Shown here: one piece after another, positions 1 to 6,647 of the stretch
Position numbering within the stretch: position 1 is the stretch's first letter
Layout: each line of letters starts with the position of its first letter
Assembly: GCA_016206565.1 (NCBI GenBank)
Contig: JACQRG010000010.1
Location: forward strand, 1-12,677
Reading direction: 5' to 3'
DNA length: 12,677 bases
Source: Candidatus Omnitrophota bacterium
Lineage (GTDB): Bacteria > Omnitrophota > Gorgyraeia > Aquiviventales > Aquiviventaceae
Notes under the pieces: model-generated
The model's input: the letters and a program-made list of their open reading frames with translations, nothing else
The model's database searches: none
What the model was told of the DNA's origin: nothing
Made by a program: the position numbers and the translations under genes

Positions 1-2064
1 ACGTCCAACATCATGTCGCTCTCCGGCATCGCGATTTCCATCGGCGTGCTGGTGGACGGCGCCATCGTCGAGGTGGAGAACGCCTACAAGCGGCTGGAGC
101 AGTGGATCGAGGGCGGGCGGCAGGGCGATTACCACGCGGTGCGGCTCGGCGCGCTCAAGGAGGTCGGCCCGGCGGTCTTCTTCTCGCTGCTGGTCATCGC
201 GGTCTCCTTCATGCCGATCTTCACGCTGGTGGACCAGGAGGGGCGGCTCTTCACGCCGCTGGCCTGGGCCAAGAACCTCGCGATGGCCATCGCGGCGATC
301 CTGGCGGTGACGCTGGACCCGGCGCTGCGGATGCTCTTCACGCGGATGGAGCCGTTTCAGTTCAAGCCGGCGTGGGCGGCGCGGCTCGCGACGACGTTCG
401 GGGTCGGCACGTACTACCCGGAGGAGCGCCATCCGGTCAGCCGCGTGCTGTTTCGGGTCTACGAACCGGTCTGCCGGTTCGTGCTGCGTCATCGCAAAGC
501 CACCATCTTGACCGCGCTCGGGCTGGTGCTGACGACGATCCCGGTCTACCTGCGCCTGGGCTCGGAGTTCATGCCGCCGCTGTGGGAGGGCACCATCCTC
601 TACATGCCGACGACCCTGCCCGGCATCTCGGTGACCGAAGCGCAGCGGCTGCTGCAAACGCAGGACCAGATCCTCAAGAGCTTCCCCGAGGTCGAGACCG
701 TCTTCGGCAAGGCCGGGCGCGTGGACAGCTCCACCGACCCGGCGCCGTTCTCGATGATGGAGACCGTCGTGGTGCTCAAGCCTGAGCGCGAGTGGCCGCA
801 GCGCATCTCCCATGAGGCATTGATTGACCGGATGGACCGGGCGCTGAAGATCCCCGGCACGACCAACGCCTGGACCATGCCGATTAAGAACCGCATTGAC
901 ATGCTCTCCACCGGCGTGCGCACGCCCATCGGCATCAAGGTCCTCGGCGAGGACCTCAAGACCATCGAGCAGCTCGGCGTGCATCTGGAGATGCTCCTCA
1001 AGGACGTGCCGGGCACGCGCAGCGTCTACGCCGAGCGCACGGCCGGAGGGTATTTCCTGGACGTGGACCTCAAGCGCGAGCAATTGGCCCGCTACGGCCT
1101 GACAATCGAGGACGCGCAGATGGTCGTGATGTCCGCCATCGGCGGAGAGAACATCACGACGACCATCGAGGGGCGCGAGCGCTACCCGGTTAACGTGCGC
1201 TACCCCCGCGAGCTGCGCGAAAACGTCGAGCAGCTCCAGCGCGTGCTGGTCCCCACCCCGGCCGGCCAGCACATCCCCCTGGTGCAGTTGGCGGACATCA
1301 CGCTGACGTCCGGCCCGGCCATGCTGCGCAACGAGAACGGCCTGCTGGCCGGCTACGTCTTCGTGGACATGGCCGGCCGCGACATCGGCGGCTACGTGGC
1401 CGAGGCGAAAAAGGTGGTGGCGAAGGAGCTGAAGCTGCCCGAGGGCTACGCGCTGTTGTGGAGCGGCCAGTACGAGAACATGATCCGGGTGCGCCAGCGG
1501 CTGACGGTCGTCGTGCCGTTGACGCTCTTTCTGATCTGCCTGCTGCTCTACATGAACACCAGGTCCTTGGTCAAGACCGGCATCGTGCTGCTGGCCGTGC
1601 CGTTCTCGCTCATCGGGGCGGTGTGGCTGCTCTGGGCGCTGGGCTACAATGTCTCCATCGCGGTCTGGGTGGGCATGATCGCGCTCATGGGCCTCGACGC
1701 GGAGACCGGGGTGTTCATGCTGCTGTTCCTGGATCTGGCCTATCATGACGCCGTCCGCAAGGGACGGATGCGCACCATGCAGGATCTGGAGGAGGCGATC
1801 GTGCATGGGGCGGTCAAGCGCGTCCGGCCGAAGCTGATGACCGTGATGGCCGCGTTCATGGGATTGCTGCCGATCATGTGGTCCGCCGGCACCGGGGCCG
1901 ACATGATGAAGCGCATCGCCGCGCCCATGGTCGGCGGCCTAGCGACCTCGTTCATTCTGGAACTGCTCGTCTATCCGGCGATCTACGCGATCTGGAAATG
2001 GAAGTTCGAGATGCGGGAAGGCCGCGCGGCCTGGATCGTGCGCCCGGCCGGGGGCCAGGCGTAA
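1..2064 (+). CDS. cusA: CusA/CzcA-family heavy-metal RND efflux pump, inner-membrane subunit (5' truncated by window edge)
   Basis: This is the proton-driven inner-membrane subunit of a tripartite metal exporter, most likely for Cu(I)/Ag(I). The reading frame is open from base 1 (TSNIMSLSG...), so the first ATG at 13 is internal; 687 residues are seen of a family usually near 1040. Codon 1 lies just before the TM4 motif VDGAIVEVEN. The three charged residues of the CusA proton relay (E. coli D405, E939, K984) appear to be kept: D19 in LVDGA, E568 in LDAETG and K611 in RVRPK. The second periplasmic half (about codons 190-500) has the clade-typical RIDMLSTG, PIGIKV and RYP(V)N stretches, followed by the last six membrane spans. 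The sequence supports the HME-RND clade strongly. Copper rather than Zn/Co/Cd is inferred from the CusA-like motifs and the copper oxidase downstream. The fusion-protein partner (cusB) is not in the window and probably lies upstream. The outer-membrane partner gene starts 2 bases after the stop. Confidence 0.93.
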   Translation, partial: TSNIMSLSGIAISIGVLVDGAIVEVENAYKRLEQWIEGGRQGDYHAVRLGALKEVGPAVFFSLLVIAVSFMPIFTLVDQEGRLFTPLAWAKNLAMAIAAILAVTLDPALRMLFTRMEPFQFKPAWAARLATTFGVGTYYPEERHPVSRVLFRVYEPVCRFVLRHRKATILTALGLVLTTIPVYLRLGSEFMPPLWEGTILYMPTTLPGISVTEAQRLLQTQDQILKSFPEVETVFGKAGRVDSSTDPAPFSMMETVVVLKPEREWPQRISHEALIDRMDRALKIPGTTNAWTMPIKNRIDMLSTGVRTPIGIKVLGEDLKTIEQLGVHLEMLLKDVPGTRSVYAERTAGGYFLDVDLKREQLARYGLTIEDAQMVVMSAIGGENITTTIEGRERYPVNVRYPRELRENVEQLQRVLVPTPAGQHIPLVQLADITLTSGPAMLRNENGLLAGYVFVDMAGRDIGGYVAEAKKVVAKELKLPEGYALLWSGQYENMIRVRQRLTVVVPLTLFLICLLLYMNTRSLVKTGIVLLAVPFSLIGAVWLLWALGYNVSIAVWVGMIALMGLDAETGVFMLLFLDLAYHDAVRKGRMRTMQDLEEAIVHGAVKRVRPKLMTVMAAFMGLLPIMWSAGTGADMMKRIAAPMVGGLATSFILELLVYPAIYAIWKWKFEMREGRAAWIVRPAGGQA

Positions 2065-2066
2065 CA

Positions 2067-3435
2067 ATGGCGCAGAGAGGGTTCGGGATCATGACCACGC
2101 TGCTCACTGGAGGTTTGGTTTCAGGGTGTGCGACCGTCCCGCGGCACGCCGGGTTTTCGGATGTCGCCACGATCATCGAGCAACGAGCTGGCGTCCAGGT
2201 CCAACGGTATGCCGGTGCGCCGAGTGGTCCGGCGGCTGACGCGCTCCAGGAGTTGTTGCGGGATGAGCTCACGGTGGACCGCGCGGTGCGCATCGCCGTG
2301 CTGAACAACCGGTCGCTTCAGGCGACCTTGGAGAACTTGGGCATTGCCCGAGCCGACATCCTTGAGGCGGGGTTGCTCAAGAACCCGATCTTCTCCGGCC
2401 ACGTGCGGTTCCCGCGCGCGTCCGGCCCAACGAATGTGGAATTTGCCCTCGCCCAGTCCGTGCTTGATGTGTTCTTCATCCCGCTTCGTCGCAAGGTGGC
2501 GGTTACGCGATTCGAGCAGGCCAAGCTGCAAGTGGCGGATGCCGTCCTGCGCCTCCTCACCGAGGTGAAGACGGCCTACTACACCGTCCAAACGGCGGAA
2601 CAGGTCCCACGCGATGCGGCAGACCGTCCTCCAAGCCGCAGAGGCCGCTGCGGAGCTGGCCGCGCGCCAGTATGAGGCAGGCAATATCCGGGACTTCGAC
2701 CTGGCCAACGAGCAGGTGGCCCACCACGAGGCTCAAGTGGAGCTGGCCCGCAGCCAGGTGGAGCTGACCGGGGCGCGCGAGGCGTTGAACCGGCTGCTGG
2801 GGCTGGCGGGCGAGCCGGCGATGGCCTGGCGCGTGGCCTTTGCGCTGCCGGAGCTGCCGCCGACAGACCCCGCGGCAGATGCGCCGGAGACACTCGCCAT
2901 GGCGCAGCGCTTGGATCTCGCGGCGGCTCGCAGGGAGGCGGCGGTGCTGCGCAGCATCCTGTCCGTCACGCGGCTCAATCCGTTGAGGGCGACGGAGATC
3001 GGGGTGAGCAGCGAGACCGAGGAGGGGGACCGCGTGACAGGACCGATCTGGGAAGTCCCGATCCCGGTCTTTGACTTTGGCCAGGCCGACATCGCCCGCG
3101 CGACGGCTCAATTGCAGCAGCAGGAACATCAACTTGCCGTGCTAGAGGTCGCCGTGCGCTCGGAGGTTCGGACGCTCGCTGATCGGCTGACGGCTCAGCG
3201 CCGCATCGCCGAGCGCTACCGGGAGCACGTCCTGCCCCTGCATCAACAGATCGTCACGTCCTCGCAGCGGCACTACAACTACATGCTCCTCGGGGCGTTC
3301 CAGCTGTTGCAGTTCAAGCAGGAGGAGATCGCCGCACGTCGAGCGTACATCGAGGCGTTACGAGACTACTGGATCGCCCGCGCTGAGCTCGAGCGAGCGG
3401 TCGGCGGAACACTCCCCAATGGAGGTGGATCATGA
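2067..3435 (+). pseudogene. cusC: TolC/CusC-family outer-membrane efflux lipoprotein, broken by a +1 frameshift at 2606-2608
   Basis: This is the outer-membrane channel partner of the adjacent RND pump. The start at 2067 lies 2 bases after the cusA stop and gives MAQRGFGIMTTLL...VSGC, a lipoprotein signal with lipidated Cys21. Typical TolC-family text follows (LTVDRAVRIAVLNN, NPIFSGHVRFP, VEFALAQSVLDVF). Around codon 180 the frame is lost: it reads 22 unrelated residues and stops at 2675, while the rest of the family sequence (MRQTVLQAAEAAAELAARQYEAGNIRDFDLANEQ region, then the second repeat to ALRDYWIARAELERAVGG) continues in the next frame to 3435. Dropping one C from the CCC at 2606-2608 gives ...TAEQ-VHA-MRQTV... 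and a normal 455-residue protein. It is therefore either a recent inactivation or a one-base sequencing/assembly error; the intact flanking codons favour a very recent event or an error. A downstream ATG at 2614 could give a 273-residue fragment lacking the signal. Confidence 0.88.
3421..3426 (+). promoter_or_regulatory. Strong ribosome binding site for the multicopper oxidase gene, inside the end of cusC
   Basis: GGAGGT lies 5 bases before the ATG at 3432 and fixes that start. The ATG overlaps the cusC stop as ATGA (3432-3435). Having its own strong site means the oxidase can be translated even though upstream cusC is frameshifted. Confidence 0.75.
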
Positions 3436-4928
3436 ATGCCAAGCGGCTGGGTCTCATTGGAGGGCTTGTGCTTGGCTTCTCGCTGGCGACCATGCATCTT
3501 CAGCGCGCCGTAGGCGCGCAAGCGCCGGTTCCCTCCGAGACGGTCAAGGACCTCCCCTACACTCCGGTCGTGACGCTCAACGGCAGCACGCTGCCGTGGA
3601 CCATGGTCGACGGGGTGAAGGAGTTTCGCCTGACGGTGGAAGAAATTACCTGGGAGATGGCGCCGGGGATGGTCGTCAAGGCCTGGGGCTACAACGGCCA
3701 GACGCCCGGTCCCACGATTGAAGCCGTCGAAGGCGATCACGTGCGTATCTACGTGACGAACAAGCTGCCGGAGCCCACCGCCGTCCACTGGCACGGGGTG
3801 ATCCTGCCCAGCGGGATGGATGGAGTCGCCGGGCTGACCCAGCGGCCGATTCCCCCAGGAGATACCTTTCGCTATGAGTTCGAGCTGAAACAACACGGCA
3901 CCCAGATGTACCACTCGCATGGCGATGAGATGGTCCAGATTGGGCTGGGCGCGATGGGGTTTTTCATCATCCACCCCAAAAATCCCACGCACAAGATCGA
4001 CCGAGACTACGCGATCTTCCTGAACGAATGGTTTATCCAGCCGGGGACGGCACGTCCTGATCCGAATGTCATGACGGACTTCAATATTTTCACCTTCAAC
4101 AGCCGGGCGTTTCCCGGGACTGCCCCTTTGGCCGCCCGACCGGGTGAGCGCGTTCGTGTCCGGCTGGGGACGGTCGGCCAGGACTTCCACGCCATCCACA
4201 TGCACGGCCACTCGTTTAAGATCGTCGCCACGGATGGCGGAGACATTCCCGAGTCGGCGCAGTGGCCCGAGACAACGGTCGCGATCGGCCCGGGCCAGAC
4301 GCGGGACTACGAGTTCATCGCCATTCCCGGCGACTGGGCGCTGCACTGCCATCTGCGCCACCACCCGATGAACGCCATGAGCCATGACATTCCCAACGTC
4401 CTGGGGGTCAGCCAAGCAGGCGTGGAGGAGAAGATCCAGGCCCTGGTGCCAGGCTATATGGCCATGGGGGAGACCGGGATGCACGAACATGCCGAGCATG
4501 CCGAGCACATGGAGGGTCCTCCGAATACGCTGCCGATGATGGGCGGGCAAGGCCCCTTCGGTCCGGTTGGCATGGGCGGGATGTTCACCGTGCTCAAGGT
4601 GCATGAGGATATTCCGCGATTCGCCACGGCGGCGGCGTACACCGAGCGCGTGAAACTCCCTGAGGATCTGGGCTGGTACGACAATCCGCCTGGCACAGTC
4701 GCCGAGTCGATCAACCCGCACTTTGGCAAGCAAGAAGGCGCGTCAAGTTATGTCTGTCCCATGCACCCCGAGGTTCGTCAGCAAGCACCGGGATCGTGTC
4801 CGAAGTGCGGAATGGCATTGAAACCTCAGCAGCCAGGATCAATGGAAGAAGGAGGCGGCGATCGCCAGTCTGAAGCAGGAGGGTCCATGGGATCACAGGA
4901 CCCTCACGAAGGCATGCAGCGTCACTAG
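3432..4928 (+). CDS. Two-domain multicopper oxidase with Met/His-rich linker and C-terminal CPMHP heavy-metal-binding domain
   Basis: This is a 498-residue periplasmic oxidase, probably oxidising Cu(I) to less toxic Cu(II). The signal peptide spans about residues 1-29 (cut after AVGA). It has KR, not a twin-Arg motif, so it looks Sec-type. Cupredoxin domain 1 (about 50-185) carries H119-W-H121 and H161-S-H163. Domain 2 (about 190-335) carries H253, H256, H258 and H305-C306-H307 with H311 and M316. That is the full set expected for one type 1 copper (H253, C306, H311, axial M316) and one trinuclear centre (eight His). Domain 1 has Ser162 where a second type 1 site would need Cys. A Met/His-rich linker (about 343-395, including HEHAEHAEHM) follows. 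The tail has C442-PMHP and C456-PKC459-GM, the heavy-metal-binding domain also seen on CopA/CusB-type proteins. Role and metal are inferred from family and position behind the Cus pump. CueO and PcoA proteins are longer and have three domains, so I give no symbol. Confidence 0.9.
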   Translation: MNAKRLGLIGGLVLGFSLATMHLQRAVGAQAPVPSETVKDLPYTPVVTLNGSTLPWTMVDGVKEFRLTVEEITWEMAPGMVVKAWGYNGQTPGPTIEAVEGDHVRIYVTNKLPEPTAVHWHGVILPSGMDGVAGLTQRPIPPGDTFRYEFELKQHGTQMYHSHGDEMVQIGLGAMGFFIIHPKNPTHKIDRDYAIFLNEWFIQPGTARPDPNVMTDFNIFTFNSRAFPGTAPLAARPGERVRVRLGTVGQDFHAIHMHGHSFKIVATDGGDIPESAQWPETTVAIGPGQTRDYEFIAIPGDWALHCHLRHHPMNAMSHDIPNVLGVSQAGVEEKIQALVPGYMAMGETGMHEHAEHAEHMEGPPNTLPMMGGQGPFGPVGMGGMFTVLKVHEDIPRFATAAAYTERVKLPEDLGWYDNPPGTVAESINPHFGKQEGASSYVCPMHPEVRQQAPGSCPKCGMALKPQQPGSMEEGGGDRQSEAGGSMGSQDPHEGMQRH

Positions 4929-4944
4929 GCCGCAGAGGCCTGAC

Positions 4945-4950
4945 AGGAGG
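4945..4950 (+). promoter_or_regulatory. Ribosome binding site for the His-rich periplasmic protein
   Basis: AGGAGG sits 8 bases before the ATG at 4959 and supports that start. A short inverted repeat (AGGCC 4927-4931 / GGCCT 4937-4941) lies just upstream, across the oxidase stop codon. It has only a 5 bp stem and no T-run, so it is not convincing as a terminator. Confidence 0.65.
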
Positions 4951-4958
4951 AGCCGGAG

Positions 4959-5351
4959 ATGAAGCGCGGACTACGCGGGATGGTGGTCATGCTGTTGTTC
5001 ATGAGTCCTGTGGCCGTGTGGGCCCAGGGGGAACATGAGCATGATCACGCTCACGAAATGGGCGTTCAAAAGACGACCATTAAAGGTGAATTGGTAGACT
5101 CTCTGTGCTATGTCGCCATGGCGGCGAAGGGCACAGGGCATAAACAGTGCGCGATCGACTGCGCGAAAGCGGGTATTCCGATCAGCATTCTGGAAGACGG
5201 GACGGGCAAGCTGTATACCGTGCTGCCCAAAGAAGACAAAACCGGCTATCCCGCAAGCGTCATCAACAAGATGGGTGAGACGGTGACCCTGAAGGGCGAC
5301 CTGTATGAAAACGGGGGCAATCGCTACGTGACTGTCGAATCAGTGGAGTAA
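4959..5351 (+). CDS. Small secreted His-rich protein, conserved hypothetical, probable metal binding
   Basis: This 130-residue protein has a clear signal peptide (residues 1 to about 23, MKRGLRGMVVMLLF...VWAQ), so the mature form is periplasmic. The mature N-terminus opens with a His/Glu/Asp cluster (GEHEHDHAHEM, about 24-34), a plausible copper or zinc ligand set. A compact domain follows, with C50 (GELVDSLCYVAM) and the pair C64-x3-C68 (HKQCAIDCAKAGIP), then a beta-rich end (VTLKGDLYENGGNRYVTVESV). I recall similar uncharacterised proteins beside copper or mercury genes but know no assigned function. It starts 30 bases after the oxidase stop, with a good AGGAGG, and ends 5 bases before the next gene, so it is part of the same operon. 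A periplasmic metal-buffering or metal-delivery role is an inference from the ligands and the neighbours. Confidence 0.8.
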   Translation: MKRGLRGMVVMLLFMSPVAVWAQGEHEHDHAHEMGVQKTTIKGELVDSLCYVAMAAKGTGHKQCAIDCAKAGIPISILEDGTGKLYTVLPKEDKTGYPASVINKMGETVTLKGDLYENGGNRYVTVESVE

Positions 5352-5356
5352 CGACC

Positions 5357-5827
5357 ATGTTCTCTGGAGCGCAGCACCTGCAGAATCTCCATCCGCTCGC
5401 GGTCCACTTTCCTATCGCATTTCTGATGGGCGCTGTCCTCCTGTACGTGTCGGCGTGGCTATTGAAGAGCGAACGCTTCGCGCACTCGGCATTTGTAGTG
5501 CTGGTACTGGGAGCGGTGTCCCTGGCGGTGACTGTGGCAACCGGCCTCTACGCCGAGCAAGGCGTGATGCTCGCCCTCTCGGTCCGTGACCAGCTTCTCA
5601 GGCCGCACAAGACTTACATGCTGGCGACGTTGGGGCTGTGTACGGTGCTGACCGCCTGGGCGGTTCTGGCGCGGCCTTTTCCAAGAAAGGGGAGGCGGCT
5701 GTTTCTATTTCTGTGCCTTGCGATGATCGGCGTGATGACGGTGGGAGCCGACTTCGGCGGGCGGATGGTGTATGACTACAACGCCGGGGGAAGTGCGTGT
5801 CGCCAACCCATCCAGTTTACTAAATGA
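5357..5827 (+). CDS. DUF2231-like four-helix membrane protein
   Basis: This 156-residue integral membrane protein has about four hydrophobic helices (roughly 18-36, 44-62, 86-104 and 113-131). The N-terminal NLHPLAVHFPIAFL (His12, His17) and the C-terminal DFGGRMVYDYNAGG are the hallmarks of DUF2231, whose biochemical function is not established to my knowledge. His84 (RPHK) between helices 2 and 3 could join His12 and His17 as a haem or metal ligand; that is speculation. GGAG at 5345-5348, within the end of the preceding gene, is 8 bases from the ATG. DUF2231 proteins occur next to metal-efflux and copper genes, consistent with the context here. The last residues include a Cys (SACRQPIQFTK) beyond the usual domain end. 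Confidence 0.78.
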   Translation: MFSGAQHLQNLHPLAVHFPIAFLMGAVLLYVSAWLLKSERFAHSAFVVLVLGAVSLAVTVATGLYAEQGVMLALSVRDQLLRPHKTYMLATLGLCTVLTAWAVLARPFPRKGRRLFLFLCLAMIGVMTVGADFGGRMVYDYNAGGSACRQPIQFTK

Positions 5828-5830
5828 CTT

Positions 5831-5844
5831 GGGAAGGATTTCCC
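5831..5844 (+). promoter_or_regulatory. Hairpin that covers the ribosome binding site of the MerC-like gene
   Basis: GGGAA (5831-5835) pairs with TTCCC (5840-5844) around a GGAT loop. The only Shine-Dalgarno-like sequence for the ATG at 5846 (GGAAGGA, 5832-5838) lies in the stem and loop. It could lower translation or make it depend on ribosomes arriving from the upstream gene, which stops at 5827. The stem is short, so confidence is low. Confidence 0.35.
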
Positions 5845-5845
5845 C

Positions 5846-6088
5846 ATGGAAGGTAAACAGCATGGATGGCATCTGAGCGGACTGATCGGCCTCTGGTGCA
5901 GCAGCCTGTGTCTCCTGGGGTTGCCACTTCTGGCTCTGTGGTTACCGGCCATCGGGCTGGGCTGGCTCCTGGAAGAGCGCATCGCGCGCGGACTCCTTGC
6001 AGGATCACTCATCCTGTATGGGCTGGGCAGACATCTGGTGGTGGCAACACTCGTGCTGGGGGCATGTGGCCTTGGGCCGCTGAACTAG
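5846..6088 (+). CDS. Small two- to three-helix membrane protein, MerC/MerT-like
   Basis: This 80-residue, very hydrophobic protein has a short charged-polar N-terminus (MEGKQHGWH), a first helix with C18-S-S-L-C22 running into LLGLPLLALWLPAIGLGWLL, and a second hydrophobic stretch from about 47 to 76. Cys followed by LCLLGLP...AIG is the pattern of the first helices of MerC-like mercury transport proteins, but here the protein is shorter than MerC and has CSSLC rather than a vicinal Cys pair. A third Cys (C74) is near the C-terminus. A role in moving a thiophilic metal ion across the inner membrane is an inference. Low sequence complexity makes the family call tentative. It lies 18 bases after the DUF2231 gene and 39 bases before the next gene. 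Confidence 0.6.
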   Translation: MEGKQHGWHLSGLIGLWCSSLCLLGLPLLALWLPAIGLGWLLEERIARGLLAGSLILYGLGRHLVVATLVLGACGLGPLN

Positions 6089-6091
6089 AAG

Positions 6092-6110
6092 GCCGCTGAA
6101 AGGAAGCGGC
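6092..6110 (+). other. Perfect 6-bp hairpin between the copper operon and the YHS-permease cassette
   Basis: GCCGCT (6092-6097) and AGCGGC (6105-6110) form a perfect stem around GAAAGGA. No T-run follows, so it is not a classical intrinsic terminator. It sits in the 39-base gap and could mark an mRNA processing or stability point between two transcription segments. Confidence 0.35.
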
Positions 6111-6114
6111 AGTT

Positions 6115-6122
6115 GGGAGAGG
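6115..6122 (+). promoter_or_regulatory. Ribosome binding site that sets the start of the Cys-tail protein at 6128
   Basis: GGGAGAGG lies 5 bases before ATG 6128. The longer frame from a TTG at 6113 would place this sequence inside the coding region and has no site of its own, so 6128 is preferred. Confidence 0.65.
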
Positions 6123-6127
6123 CACCG

Positions 6128-6463
6128 ATGCCAGAGAAGGAGTCATTGGATTCGGAGACCTTGTGGCAGCGCCTGGGGCTGGCGCGGCTACGCGAGGCGC
6201 TCACCGAGGTCCACCAATTCTCTGAGGCGTTCGAACGGGCGCTGCGAGGACTTCCCTCGTGCAGCGCCTGCGCGAAGTCTGCGCTCCTGGAGCGCATCCG
6301 CCTGACGGGCCGCCGCCTGGGCACCGAGGCGGTCAGCCTGTCGGCGCTCGCCGAGAACCTCAAGGAGAGCGCGGCGCTGGCAGAAGCGGTCGAAGCCCGG
6401 CTCGCGGCCGACGCCCCAGCGCCGTGCCGGTGCCCGACCACAGTCTGCACGTGCCATGGGTGA
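6128..6463 (+). CDS. Helical protein with CxxC and a Cys-rich tail, unrecognised family
   Basis: I do not recognise this 111-residue protein. It has no signal peptide or membrane segment, so it should be cytoplasmic. Most of it is predicted by eye to be alpha-helical with heptad-like Leu/Ala spacing (LARLREALTEVHQFSEAFERAL; LSALAENLKESAALAEAVEARL), suggesting a helical hairpin or coiled coil. C45-S-A-C48 lies at the turn between the helices. The C-terminus is C100-R-C102-PTTV-C107-T-C109-H110-G, so six Cys and one His could form one or two metal sites. Its stop overlaps the start of the YHS gene by 8 bases, which is followed by a YHS-tagged permease. A metallochaperone or metal-sensing adaptor that hands a thiophilic ion to the permease is an inference only. 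A small regulator is the alternative, but no helix-turn-helix is apparent. Confidence 0.72.
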   Translation: MPEKESLDSETLWQRLGLARLREALTEVHQFSEAFERALRGLPSCSACAKSALLERIRLTGRRLGTEAVSLSALAENLKESAALAEAVEARLAADAPAPCRCPTTVCTCHG

Positions 6464-6647
6464 CGACGTGTCCCCGGAAGCCGCTCGGGATCCGGTCTGT
6501 CAGATGCCGGTGGATCCGGCGCTCTACGCGTTCTCGGCCGTGCATCAGGGGCAGACTTATCAGTTTTGCTCGCTGACATGCCAGCAGCTGTTTGAGGAAG
6601 ACCCGGAGCGGTATCTGCCGCGGCAGCAGGGAGGCACTCCACGATGA
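6456..6647 (+). CDS. Small YHS-domain metal-binding protein
   Basis: This 63-residue protein is essentially a single YHS domain: DPVCQMPVDP with C15, then YQFCSLTCQQLFEEDPERYL with C38-x3-C42. These three Cys match the ligands seen in YHS/TRASH fingers of copper proteins. No signal peptide is visible, so it is likely cytoplasmic. The ATG at 6456 overlaps the preceding gene by 8 bases and lacks a clear ribosome binding site, so translational coupling is likely. GTG 6468 is an in-frame alternative that would lose only four residues before the domain. The stop overlaps the next start as ATGA. As a free-standing version of the domain also fused to the permease downstream, it may be a soluble metal carrier for it. 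Confidence 0.85.
   Translation: MGDDVSPEAARDPVCQMPVDPALYAFSAVHQGQTYQFCSLTCQQLFEEDPERYLPRQQGGTPR
6628..6634 (+). promoter_or_regulatory. Ribosome binding site for the YHS-permease gene
   Basis: AGGGAGG lies 9 bases before the ATG at 6644, inside the end of the YHS gene, and supports the ATGA-overlap start. Confidence 0.6.

Noticed and set aside
2601..2614. Programmed +1 ribosomal frameshift in cusC
   Set aside because: The CCC is not in the reading phase (GTC CCA), there is no in-frame slow stop codon or stimulatory site at that point, and TolC proteins are not known to use recoding. Mutation or error is simpler.
2121..3132. Minus-strand frames opposite the broken cusC, considered as a reason for the frame change
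   Set aside because: Neither frame shows a family, and the + strand sequence is plainly TolC-like on both sides of the shift.
4486..4515. Short direct repeat (catgccgag twice) as a mobile or regulatory element
   Set aside because: It simply encodes the HAEHAEH part of the oxidase linker.
3366..4733. 455-codon open frame on the - strand opposite the copper oxidase
   Set aside because: It is antisense to a gene with complete copper-ligand motifs, has His/Arg/Gly-rich low-complexity content, and matches no family I recognise. Long antisense frames are expected at this GC.
4927..4941. Inverted repeat AGGCC-GCAGA-GGCCT after the oxidase as a terminator
   Set aside because: The stem is only 5 bp, no T-run follows, and it runs straight into the next ribosome binding site.
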